Of a stretch of DNA of 64,000 nucleotides, positions 46,501-54,340 are shown in pieces. The stretch's first letter is position 1, and every line of letters begins with the position of its first letter. Under the pieces are notes generated by a model, which was not told where the DNA came from, did no database searches, and saw only the letters and a program-made list of their open reading frames with translations. Position numbers and translations under genes: made by a program. Source of the DNA: DASYDU01 sp050248495 (GTDB taxonomy: Bacteria > Planctomycetota > Planctomycetia > Pirellulales > Lacipirellulaceae); assembly GCA_050248495.1 (NCBI GenBank), contig JBFWSG010000022.1, positions 28,332-92,331 of the forward strand. The letters are read 5' to 3'.

Positions 46501-49500
46501 CCGGAAATGAAATGGTCGAGGCCACTGAAATGGCCCGTGTACATACGCGGAATGCCGTCGGCCAACCCCAGCCAAAACCCGTTGGCATCCCCGTGATAGC
46601 CGGGAGTCTGCCCCGAGGCACCCTTGGCGATCACCGAGTCGAACCCGCTCGTGGAATTCGGCCTGATCCAGGCCTCGAGTGTGAACTGTGCGGGCCGCAG
46701 ATTGGCATTGTCCGGCACGGCGAGATAATCGTTACTGCCATCGAAGTTGAAACCCAGGCCCACCTTGCCCGTCACGTACGCGGCGCCATTCTCGAGCGCG
46801 CCATCGTTCGCGCCCTGGGCATCGTCGATGTTTCCATCCCCGCGCCACCAACTGACCAGTCCGGCCGGCATGTCGACACAGTCGAGCATGTCGAGCGGGA
46901 TCAGCGGGTCGCCGTCCGGATCGGTAGCCTCGACCGCATACAGGTATGCCTGCCCGACTGTGCCTTGGGTGACCGGTGTGGATGAAATTGCGGGCGGCCG
47001 GTTGCCGGCGCTGACGGTGATCGCGAAGCTTTGCATTGCTTGGCCGCCTTGAGCATCCGTGACTCGCACGACGACATTTGACGAACCCACCTGGTCGTCG
47101 GCCGGTGTCCAACGGATGGTGCCTAGCGTCGGGTCGAAGGACATTCCACTCGGCGCGGCGTCGAGACTCCACACCAATGGGTCTCCGTCGGCATCGACAC
47201 CCCGCAAATTGTAGGCGTACGTCTGAGAGCTGGCAGCCGTCAATACGGGCGTGGACACGATTTGAGGGGGCTCGTTGGCAGCTGCCGTCACGACTTCCAC
47301 CACAAACAACTGCAACGTCACGCCACCCTGACCGTCGTCGGCGCGCACGACGACGGAGTTGTCCCCAAGTTGTTCCGGCGTAGGATTCCACTCGATCAAG
47401 GCGGTGAACGGATCGATCGTCATGCCGGCCGGCGCCTGCGACAGACTCAAGGCGATCGGATCGTGGCTCGCGTCCGAGGCTTCAACGCGATACACATACC
47501 TGCCGCCAAGGCGCAATCGGTCTCGAGGTGTAGAGTTGATTGCCGGTGCGATATTTACGGCAGATGCGACGACCTCCAGTTGGACCGCGGCAGTGACCTG
47601 ACCACCCGCGTCATCGAGCGCCGTCACAATTATCGTTTGAACTCCCAGTTGGCCGGCCGTCGGCGTCCAATTCACGAGGCCGGAAACCAGGCCAACCGTC
47701 ATCCCATTCGGCGCCTGGCTGACATGGAACACCACCGTGTCGCCGTCGGCATCTTGCGCGCGAAATCGCGCTTCATAGGGCCGGCCGACGACGGCCGGAC
47801 CCTCGGGCGTAGCGGTGATGATCGGCGGCGAGTTTGCGGCGACGGTGATTTTAAACTGCTGCAATGTGACGGCGCCGTGAATATCCTTGGCGCGCACAAT
47901 TGCGTCCTGAACGCCGATTTGATTGGCCAGCGGACGCCAGGCCAGCGCGCCCGTCAGACTGTCGATCACCATGCCGGCAGGTCGGACGGGAAGATCGAAG
48001 ATGATTGCATTGCCATCGGGGTCGGTGGCCGAGACTTGGTACTGGTACGCCTGCCCGACGCGTGCGGTGGCGGGCGATACGCTATTAAAAGCCGGGGGGC
48101 GGTTGTTGGTGTCGTCTCGCTCACGATTGCCGAAGTTGACCTCGGCAATGTCGGCGCCGGAGCCCACCACGATGGTGTGAGTTCTGCTGGCCGGTCCGGT
48201 TTGCTCCCAACCTGGTTGGTTCACTTCCGCGACGACGTACGTGTCGGGCGCTAGACTGCTGAATTCATAGTTACCGTCTGCATCGGTGATGGTAAATCGC
48301 TCGTTCGCGTCGCGCTGGCCGTTCTCGTTCTGGTCGAGATAGACCGTCCAGCCGGGGAGTCCCGGCTCGGGAATCGGCGTGCCGTTGGGATTCTGGTTGA
48401 CACCGATTCGCACCTCGTAGGTGCCGTCGTTGTCTTCGTAGAAACCAGGCGGGCCTATGAAGGACGCGCCGTCGGCAATGCCGACGAACAGCCGCGTTGC
48501 GCCCGTCGGAGCGATAAATTGCTGGGCGATGCCCTGCGAAGTGCGTCCGTCGCCGATGTAGAAGACCTGCCGCAATCCCGGCGCGAGACTGGCGAATTCC
48601 TTGCCAACCCCGTTGAAGTTGAGCGTTGCCGGCGGTGGTCCGACCGCCGGATTCGCATCGTCCAGGAATACGCCGACCAGTGCGCCCTGCGGGCCAACGT
48701 AGCCGCTCAGTCCGCCAACCGCCGTCAAGTTACTGCCGTCGACTCCATTGCCTTCCGGTCCAAACCGATTGCTTGCGTTTCCCAGTCCATTGAAGAAGTG
48801 GATCCCCCCGATCGCTGGATTGGCCAGCAGAATCACGTCGCCCCCCGCGACTTCAATTGGAGTGGGGAAGGTTTCCGGCACAAAGTCGGAGTTGACGAAC
48901 GTGTGCCGGGCCAGCGGAAATGCCGGGCTGGACGCGCCCAACAGTGGAATGGAGACATCCGTCCGCCCGGCGAGATAAATCGCGTCGCTGCCGCGCACGA
49001 CGAGATTGTAGATGTCTTGCACTTCGCCATTATCGAAGATCGCCGTGTCCTTCACGCCGTTATGATTGAGGTCGTTGAATTTTGTTCCGCTGATCTGGCC
49101 CGCCTGGCCATGAGATACATCGACGACGAAATCCTGCGTGTCGAATCCACCGTGGCCGTCGTCAACGCGCACGCTGACCGGTTGCGTGCCGATGTCTGCC
49201 GGCCCAAAGTACCACTTGATCCGGCCGGCGCTCGTGTCGATCTTCGCACCCGGCGGCGCCGCGGTGAGCGAATAAGTCAGTGTGTCGCTATCCTCGTCAA
49301 TGGCCTCGACGTCATACTCGAAGAGTTCACTCGCGTAGAGCTCGCCGTAGGTGAAATCATCGAAAGCCGATGAGCTGCTGCCCAGGATTTTCACCGAATG
49401 AATACCAATTGCTGCGAGCGAAAGCGTTGGTCCGTCGGCGTCGACCAGCGAGGTCCGGGCCAACAGTCGTCCGCTGAGGTCGTAAGCTTCCATGGCAATC

Positions 49501-52500
49501 GTTTGCCCGTCTCCCGCTCGATCGGCTTTGATGGAAACGAAGTCGGTGAGCGCCAGTGTGTTCAGATCACCAGGCAGCGAAAACTCGGCGATGATTGGCG
49601 CTGAATAATCGATGTTGGTCTCGTTACGCATGCCGCCAATTCCGAGCGCGCCACTCTGTGCATGCCCCACACCCAGATTGACGACGGCAATAAATGGAAT
49701 GCCCGTATCGGAACGAAATGTCACGCCATGACTGAGCAGGAACTGATCGGACAGCCTGGCCTCTGGCGGAACGGGGCTGTTTTGCACGAAGTTTGGTGCG
49801 GCGGGAAGTCCCTCAAAGTTGAGAGTCAGGCGATTGGGACTCTCCGTGTGCGGTCCGGTTTTGAGCGTCGTTGCTGGTTCGGAGACAATTACCGGCGCGT
49901 GATTACTCGCGCTCGGCTCGACCTCGACGTTGTAGCTCTGCACCGCCACGCCGCCTTGACCATCGGACGCACTGAGCAGGACTCGATGTGTGCCGATTTG
50001 ATCGACTGTCGGCGTCCAGGAAACCATCCCCGTAACCGCGTCGATGGTTACTCCGGCCGGTGGCGCGTAAATCTCCGTCGCCGTCAGACGGACATTATCG
50101 AATGTCACACCGCTGCTTCCGGAAAGCGCTATTTCTAACGGCTGGCCCAGCATCGCATGATCGGCCGGCGCGTCGAACGTGACCGGAATATCAATGAACG
50201 TGCCGTTCCCGGGCAGCGGCGACGACGACGAAGCTAACAGTTGCCCACCCGCGCGGAGTTGGACGGAAAACGCGTTGAGCGTGTTATCGAGTCGATCCCC
50301 GACTGCGACACGCAGCGTGTAGCGCGTATTTACGGTCAAACGCTCTGACAAGATCTGCGTTATAGCCGGGTCATTGCTAAACGCAATGTTCTCTCCGTCC
50401 GGCGCCAGCCCGCCGGGGTACCGTGCAGGCCCGGGATTCCAGGCGCCCGCCGACGCTCCGTTAAGCAGCGTCCAGCCCGTTATCAAACCGATGGTGAGCT
50501 GGTCCTCCGGCAGGACCTGAGCCTCGAAGCTGTGATTGATGATGGGGACGGATTTCGTCAACGGCCCATGCGTGTAGATCAAAGGATCGCTGTCCGGGTC
50601 AACAGCATCCGCGTCGTAATGGTACTGCGTACCCACGGTTGCCTTGATTACCGGCTGCGATGTAAACAGAGGCGGACGATTCGGCACACTTGCCAGCACC
50701 TCGATCGTGAACGATTGTTCGTCCGAACCGCCGCGGCCGTCCTCGACGCGCAGCGTCACGGTGTGATTTCCCACGTCGGCGGCCGTTGGTTTCCAGGTGA
50801 CAACGCCGGTCGCGGCATCGATGCTCAAACCTGCGGGCCGGATTGGTGCGCTGAACGTGAGCTGGTCGCCGTCTGGGTCGCTCGCCTGCGCGGTAAAGCT
50901 GTACGACCGGTTGGCGAGCGCTTCGGTGTCCGGCTCGCCCGTGAAAGCAGGGGCGCGGTTCAATCGCCCCATCACGTGCAGATCCAGTGTAAAGGGCATC
51001 CGCGCGGCATTGACGAACGACAAGCTGCGGCCGCCAACTTCCTCGCCCGGCGACAGCTCGCTGCCGCTGACAAAGTTGCTGAAGTCATAGTACGGACGAC
51101 CTTCGGGCGTCAGGCCGTCGAAGTCGGTCGGCTGAATTGCCAAATCGCTTACGCTTTCGATCACTACCACCAGCGGACCACCGACGCCATACGTCCCGCC
51201 ATTGTGCAACCGAATGTCGGCAAAGAGCTCCGATCCGTTCTCGCGAAATGAGGTCTGCGCCGACACGGGCTGAACGGTCTGCGAGACGTCAACGAGCGAG
51301 CGGAAGTCAATAACATTCGTGCTCTGTCGCGCTGCCGCTGCAATTTCTCGATCCAGTGCGGCTGTCTTCGTCCGCGGCGCTGCGAAGAGGACGCCGTCTG
51401 CCGCAACGCTTCCCGCACTGTTTCCCAACAGCTTGACGGTGGGCACACCGGAAGAAATCGAGAAAGTTCCCAGGCTGTCCCAAAGTTGATTGTCAAACTC
51501 TCCCAACGTGGGTGCGACTTGCTGATTCCGCGTCACGGTGCCGACGAGTGTCGCGCCGTCATAAATCTGGTAAACCGCATTGGCAGCGCTCGTCGCGCTC
51601 GGAGTCCAAGTAGCAAAAATCTCGTAGTTGGCGGCCGGGAGGATCGTCACCCAGCTTGCGCTACCCGTCGTGCTGCCGGCGGGCAGCACGCGATAGTTCC
51701 CTTGCCAGCCCCCGTTCGTTCGGTTTTGCCAAAGGCCGCGTTCGCTGTATCCCCAGCTGCGATTGTCGATGCTCCTCACCGGCAAGATACCGACCGACGG
51801 AATTTCAACGTCGGAGATGCGCACCGACGTTTGCTCGTCGCCGTCGCTGTTCACCAACCGGAAGACAAGCGTCGCCGACATTCCGGCGAGTGCGTCTGAC
51901 AAGTCGAGGGTAACCCGATTGCCGACGAGCGTCACATCCTGGGAGGCGACCGCCGCTTGCCCCGCGGTGATGTTGAAGGCTGCATCGCGCGTCGGAACAA
52001 TCGTGTGAATCAGCGAGTTGCCGTGCTCGTCGAGCAGGGCAACTTCAAACGCGTCGCGCACTGCTCCTGTGCTGGTCGTATCGAATTCCGGCCCTTCAAA
52101 GGTAAAACTGACGACGGACGATTCGTCGGGTACCTCGAATGTTCGAGACAAAGTGACCAGGAAAGAGTCGCCCTCGCGGATAGTCGCTGCTCCTTCCGCA
52201 ATCTCCACCGATCCTTGTCCTGCTGCCGAACCTCCCTGCTGCCCTAACTCCCAGTCGATCTCGCCGTCGCCAAAGCCGGCGGCGACTTGTACTGCCTGCT
52301 GAGTTGCCTTGGAATGCGCCGTTTGGCCAAAGTGGTTTTTCCAAATCGTATAGTCCGCGTCGTCCACATCGCCGTCGAAGTCGCCGTCCCCCTGCGACGT
52401 TGAAGCGTTTCGCACGACGCCGCGGTTGTTTCGCCAGACTGTGTAATCGGCCGCATCCACGGATTGATCTTGATTGAAGTCGCCCGGCAAATAGGCGGGC

Positions 52501-53315
52501 GTAGTCGCGGATTGTGCCGCGGGACCGGCAGCAGAACTCCCGCTACTGCCGGCGCCGGCCGGGCTCGGCGTCTGAGTGCCAATGGTTGAAGAGTTTTGTG
52601 CAGTCAATGCGGCCGTCGGCAACGCAGCGGCCGGCGTCGACGTGGATGCAACAACTTGGCTCTGGATAGAGAACGATGGCCCACCGGCCGCGCTAAATTC
52701 GGCCGAATTGGCCGGTGCAGAAGGAATCGATCGGCTATGACCCCCACCACCTCCGCCCCCGCCCGTGCCGCTTGATCCTCCGCCACCGCCGCCGCCTCCA
52801 AAGCTCGGAGATGGGTACGACGGCGAGTCGGTTAATTGCGCTCCCCCAGTCTCATTCGGCGTCCCGCCGTCCGACCGATCGCTCCGGTGCCACACGTCGA
52901 GCGAAAATCCGTACAAGGACGGGATGGTTGTCCCTGGTTCTGAACGACTGCCCCCGATCCCTTGCCGTACTCCCTGCTGTCGATGAGAGACCAGTTCCCG
53001 CAACGTGCTCTTTTGACGCGCGAGACTATTGCTCGCGAGCGACTCGTACTCGCATTGACGCGCGAGGGAGTCGTCCGGCTGCCGTCGAACTGCCTTTTTT
53101 GCCTCGGCAAGTGAAGTGGTACTTCCGTCCTCAGGGCGTCCGATAGATTTTGCGATATTCGAAGCGGCTTCCGCCCCACCGAGCAGCCCGAAGAGCGTTG
53201 ACAACATTGAACCCGGCATTACCCGTGATTCGAGGTTTTCGCACCAGAGGGATCGCCTTGGGGCATGGGGGCCGCGCTTTCGATGTTGTTTGCGATTGCG
53301 TGCACGTCGGCCCAT
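40509..53315 (-). CDS. giant RHS/YD-repeat protein with adhesin-like N-terminal modules and a C-terminal M35-like domain
   Basis: A 4268-residue surface or secreted protein. Order: basic N-terminus with a LEPR-like 'NLESRVMPGS'; Ser/Gly-rich region; dockerin-like pair (about 280-335); golvesin-like beta domain ('WQNRTNGGWQGNYRVLP'); many Ig-like 'NRPPVITSTP...DPDGD' repeats; a SdrD-B-like domain ('VYLDQNENGQRDANERF'); one LamG-like domain ('FNFDGSNDYLAVP'); more Ig-like repeats; a DUF6531-type entry; a long array of YD repeats ('YTYDAAGNLV'); and the RHS core end 'RARYYDPATGRFVSRD'. After 'DPSG' (about residue 4043) comes a 225-residue variable domain with HEFAH at 4193-4197 and 'NADNY' near 4231. 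This fits a polymorphic toxin. No immunity gene is evident downstream. Confidence 0.9.
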   Translation of the reverse strand: MGRRARNRKQHRKRGPHAPRRSLWCENLESRVMPGSMLSTLFGLLGGAEAASNIAKSIGRPEDGSTTSLAEAKKAVRRQPDDSLARQCEYESLASNSLARQKSTLRELVSHRQQGVRQGIGGSRSEPGTTIPSLYGFSLDVWHRSDRSDGGTPNETGGAQLTDSPSYPSPSFGGGGGGGGSSGTGGGGGGGGHSRSIPSAPANSAEFSAAGGPSFSIQSQVVASTSTPAAALPTAALTAQNSSTIGTQTPSPAGAGSSGSSAAGPAAQSATTPAYLPGDFNQDQSVDAADYTVWRNNRGVVRNASTSQGDGDFDGDVDDADYTIWKNHFGQTAHSKATQQAVQVAAGFGDGEIDWELGQQGGSAAGQGSVEIAEGAATIREGDSFLVTLSRTFEVPDESSVVSFTFEGPEFDTTSTGAVRDAFEVALLDEHGNSLIHTIVPTRDAAFNITAGQAAVASQDVTLVGNRVTLDLSDALAGMSATLVFRLVNSDGDEQTSVRISDVEIPSVGILPVRSIDNRSWGYSERGLWQNRTNGGWQGNYRVLPAGSTTGSASWVTILPAANYEIFATWTPSATSAANAVYQIYDGATLVGTVTRNQQVAPTLGEFDNQLWDSLGTFSISSGVPTVKLLGNSAGSVAADGVLFAAPRTKTAALDREIAAAARQSTNVIDFRSLVDVSQTVQPVSAQTSFRENGSELFADIRLHNGGTYGVGGPLVVVIESVSDLAIQPTDFDGLTPEGRPYYDFSNFVSGSELSPGEEVGGRSLSFVNAARMPFTLDLHVMGRLNRAPAFTGEPDTEALANRSYSFTAQASDPDGDQLTFSAPIRPAGLSIDAATGVVTWKPTAADVGNHTVTLRVEDGRGGSDEQSFTIEVLASVPNRPPLFTSQPVIKATVGTQYHYDADAVDPDSDPLIYTHGPLTKSVPIINHSFEAQVLPEDQLTIGLITGWTLLNGASAGAWNPGPARYPGGLAPDGENIAFSNDPAITQILSERLTVNTRYTLRVAVGDRLDNTLNAFSVQLRAGGQLLASSSSPLPGNGTFIDIPVTFDAPADHAMLGQPLEIALSGSSGVTFDNVRLTATEIYAPPAGVTIDAVTGMVSWTPTVDQIGTHRVLLSASDGQGGVAVQSYNVEVEPSASNHAPVIVSEPATTLKTGPHTESPNRLTLNFEGLPAAPNFVQNSPVPPEARLSDQFLLSHGVTFRSDTGIPFIAVVNLGVGHAQSGALGIGGMRNETNIDYSAPIIAEFSLPGDLNTLALTDFVSIKADRAGDGQTIAMEAYDLSGRLLARTSLVDADGPTLSLAAIGIHSVKILGSSSSAFDDFTYGELYASELFEYDVEAIDEDSDTLTYSLTAAPPGAKIDTSAGRIKWYFGPADIGTQPVSVRVDDGHGGFDTQDFVVDVSHGQAGQISGTKFNDLNHNGVKDTAIFDNGEVQDIYNLVVRGSDAIYLAGRTDVSIPLLGASSPAFPLARHTFVNSDFVPETFPTPIEVAGGDVILLANPAIGGIHFFNGLGNASNRFGPEGNGVDGSNLTAVGGLSGYVGPQGALVGVFLDDANPAVGPPPATLNFNGVGKEFASLAPGLRQVFYIGDGRTSQGIAQQFIAPTGATRLFVGIADGASFIGPPGFYEDNDGTYEVRIGVNQNPNGTPIPEPGLPGWTVYLDQNENGQRDANERFTITDADGNYEFSSLAPDTYVVAEVNQPGWEQTGPASRTHTIVVGSGADIAEVNFGNRERDDTNNRPPAFNSVSPATARVGQAYQYQVSATDPDGNAIIFDLPVRPAGMVIDSLTGALAWRPLANQIGVQDAIVRAKDIHGAVTLQQFKITVAANSPPIITATPEGPAVVGRPYEARFRAQDADGDTVVFHVSQAPNGMTVGLVSGLVNWTPTAGQLGVQTIIVTALDDAGGQVTAAVQLEVVASAVNIAPAINSTPRDRLRLGGRYVYRVEASDASHDPIALSLSQAPAGMTIDPFTALIEWNPTPEQLGDNSVVVRADDGQGGVTLQLFVVEVVTAAANEPPQIVSTPVLTAASSQTYAYNLRGVDADGDPLVWSLDAAPSGMSFDPTLGTIRWTPADDQVGSSNVVVRVTDAQGGQAMQSFAITVSAGNRPPAISSTPVTQGTVGQAYLYAVEATDPDGDPLIPLDMLDCVDMPAGLVSWWRGDGNIDDAQGANDGALENGAAYVTGKVGLGFNFDGSNDYLAVPDNANLRPAQFTLEAWIRPNSTSGFDSVIAKGASGQTPGYHGDANGFWLGLADGIPRMYTGHFSGLDHFISGATALAPNQWHHLAGTFDGTTKALYADGVLVASATVASPIRYDSFAVPLTIGEDWVNGAASGQYQFHGQIDEPSVYDRALSAAQINAIFNADDGKCVDVHAAGFQLTSFPTGMTIDAATGLVQWTPTAGQAGPQNVTVRVEDGRGGQATQSYTVVVGSQTINRPPSITTLPSTGALAGQGYSYDADASDPEGGSLTFELRTAPAGMTINATTGAIGWTPNSSQVGSHPVTLAARDAAGNTAFQSYVLNVRLVNRPPAINSTPIQFATPNDVYRYDVIASDPDGDRLTYQLASAPGGMTIDASGRIAWPVGAADVGTHPITVTVTDLFGVSMSQSFDLVVSSDDEAPNVDVEFSESPANLGSLVTILVSAGDNVGVEELLLSVGGVPLTVDPSGRAEFSADQVGTFDVVVTATDAAGNSGQISTTLAVIDQSDANVPEVEITSPSDEAVITQPVDVIGTVDDDNLSFYTLEVAVLGSSRFSEIARGTSAVANGVLGTLDPTMLANDIYTLRLTAVDAGGNSSSVEQIVHVEGDLKLGNFALSFSDLTVPVLGVPITVARTYDTLSAGEARELGYGWRLEFRETNLRTSVVPTGLEDVGIFNPFNIRTRVYVTLPGGKRESFTFRPELADGLRGTFLGIFEPRFEPGNGVTSSLTVTPADLRLNALGEVFDYGTGTAYNPTSPLFGGTFVLTTKDGIAYRIDGRTGQLTTLSDTNDNILRFSDNGITGPGGVNVAFERDPQGRIISVIDPAGQRIRYQYDAQGDLVAVIDRANNSTHFVYRENPAHYLEQVIDPLGRTGIRAEYDAQGRLSNSVDAAGNPTRFTYDPSNQIATVTDALGHQTIEEYDSRGNTLTHIDALGAVTRRTFDIDNNQLTETDALGRTTTFTYNDRGDVLTQTNPLGETTISTYETFTYGVTAEAAVEGKAALPFTRVKSLTDPLGNTTRNNYDRKGNLIARTDPLGNVTSTDYDSAGYPILFIDALGNTSQNAYDGSGNRTQLVDPKGHVSNFSYDANGNPLSQTQEDGSGWNLNYNAEGLPTNIGLIGVPRSFQYDAVNQITQFSDASGTIATLSYDVLGNMTQLILADGTIPVTNTYDAEGNLLTTTDSLGNATRYTYDAVNRLVQTTFADGSTEKLTYNLSGELVELVDALGNDTQYVYDAAGREIQVIDATGGVTGTQYDAAGRTVAMTDPLGHTTRIQYDANGQRIAIIAPDGATTRSAYDANGRLSQTIDAVGNVTTSTYDAAGNLVSVTDALGNITHYEYGDNNERVATVDANGHTTRYRYDTQGHVIETTQPNGDTDSSTYDSAGRLATTTDGNGKTTSYGYDVRGRMTTRTLPDGSQETYTYTSDGLVSSFTDARGITQYEYDPVMRRLVQVANPDGTQVNYAYDAAGNRTSLTATTGATSLTTNFTFDTLNRLATVTDPDLGVTRYTYDAANNLVRTELPNGVVETRSYDDSNRLLFLENSGPSGAISSQLYTLTPTGHRASMIDHDGRRVDYTYDDLDRLTREAITDAVFGDRTIDYTFDPVGNRLTRDDSAQGLTEYTYDINDRLLTETLAGDVTQYSYDDNGNMLSRASATDSAFYHWDFKNRLVSADTDGDGTVDLENEYDDNSIRVSQTAGGQETRYLIDPLEQFAKVVLEYRPSGVVVASNVFGHELISQERDGVRVFYHADGLGSTRALTDGAGAVLNRYVYDAFGRILNQSGGTSNSYLFAGEQRDMALGLDYLRARYYDPATGRFVSRDTYSGSDVNPLSRNRYLYALANPVNYTDPSGNISLIELAGSDTIQKVLRFAERAVSAAQRANSWAQGILRALQYIGGAMTLYSAGVAFADPARAGSFFTGLKFGVAKVPLGIRSEIWLIKTGAMMVRHRLTYLTTPLPNDWAAAVEPKDSTHVYLDPVRFLALHILPIQPLELCMVGALVHEFAHLRSAGAIGDKTVLGGPAYGIDALRLNPPQALYNADNYRIAVQAIVFGIDADDALNPSLHGAVTYHLGLFKK

Positions 53316-53338
53316 TTTGTTCGGTCCTGAACGCGATT

Positions 53339-54010
53339 TCAGATGCGAAGGAGTCCCCCCCGCCTGCTGCGGACACTGAGAGTGCCGATGGCGAGATTGA
53401 TGACGAAATACGATAGGCCGCCGGGCTCCGGAATCGTCGTGGCAAATCCATCATTCGGCGCTTCATCACTCATATCCAAGAAGTCGCCCACGATGATGCC
53501 ATAGTTGAACAGCGCATCGCCCCCTAACAAAGCCAGAGGTACGCGCACGTTCATCGTCGAGGCGTCGTACGTTACTGCTGCCACGCCGATCGGCTGGAAG
53601 GTCGCCGTATCGACGATCTCGGCTTCACCGGCGTGAAAGCGCTCGCTGAACAGATCGACGTGAAATTCCGTACCGAGGCCGCTGTCTCCGTGAGGGCTGA
53701 ACACGGACTTTTGCGCGAGCGCCCCCGTGAGCGGGTTCTGGTCGAGATCGAGATCGATGTACCCAACGACGCTATTCGCCGTGAAGGCCGATGGAGCAGC
53801 GATCGAATTGTAGAACTCAATCGTAAAGCTGACTGAATCTGCAGAAACGGCTGATCCAAAAGACGCGATGTCGTGAATTGTCGCAGGAAGCCCAAATGTG
53901 TCATCCTGTGGATCGATCCCATCCGTACCCGCGACCCCACTCGTGCATGGGAGAATAATTAGCGCAGCCCAGAGTAGAAAGACTCTCAACTGGACGGAAG
54001 TCGCGGGCAT
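53339..54010 (-). CDS. PEP-CTERM-sorted secreted protein of unknown function
   Basis: A 223-residue exported protein. The start at 54010 gives a signal peptide 'MPATSVQLRVFLLWAALIIL' ending near 'SGVAG'. The mature part is a beta-rich domain with 'GYIDLDLDQNPLTGA' (an Asp-rich loop that could hold calcium) and 'VRVPLALLGGDALFNYGIIVGDF', similar in style to surface domains of many PEP-CTERM proteins. It ends with 'IPEPGGLSYFVINLAIG' and a basic tail, the PEP-CTERM signal. It lies 23 bases upstream of the giant RHS gene and may be transcribed with it. Confidence 0.8.
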   Translation of the reverse strand: MPATSVQLRVFLLWAALIILPCTSGVAGTDGIDPQDDTFGLPATIHDIASFGSAVSADSVSFTIEFYNSIAAPSAFTANSVVGYIDLDLDQNPLTGALAQKSVFSPHGDSGLGTEFHVDLFSERFHAGEAEIVDTATFQPIGVAAVTYDASTMNVRVPLALLGGDALFNYGIIVGDFLDMSDEAPNDGFATTIPEPGGLSYFVINLAIGTLSVRSRRGGLLRI

Positions 54011-54340
54011 TGGATCTGCCCCAAGAGCGAAAGGGTCGAAGGACGAAACTGCGATCCATCTGAAAAGCAAAGACGGATGATTATGGGAATCTAGAGCCTC
54101 GATTCGCAAGCATTATTTCAAAATGTTTTGACTCTTTTCTCCGGCGGACAGCCTTCGAGTGCGTTGGAATTAATTGTCCGAGATGGCATTTGCATAGAGC
54201 ACCCCCGACAAGGGGTCGCACGGCCTTGTTTGACGCCGCGCTTGTGTTCACCAACGTCGACACGTCGTCGCGCGGTCAAGTGCCAGGGCAGTGCGAGAAA
54301 CTTCCCTGGCTGGAGAGTGGCGCCCATTTCCGCAAGTGGA
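54011..54340. other. gene-free stretch between the kinase and PEP-CTERM genes
   Basis: 330 bases between the end of the kinase gene and the start of the PEP-CTERM gene, both on the minus strand. No coding region is convincing. A possible promoter lies at 54080-54109. Confidence 0.5.
54080..54109 (-). promoter_or_regulatory. possible sigma-70 promoter for the PEP-CTERM and RHS genes
   Basis: On the minus strand TTGCGA (54109-54104) and CATAAT (54085-54080) are 18 bases apart. The start codon at 54010 is about 70 bases downstream. Confidence 0.35.
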
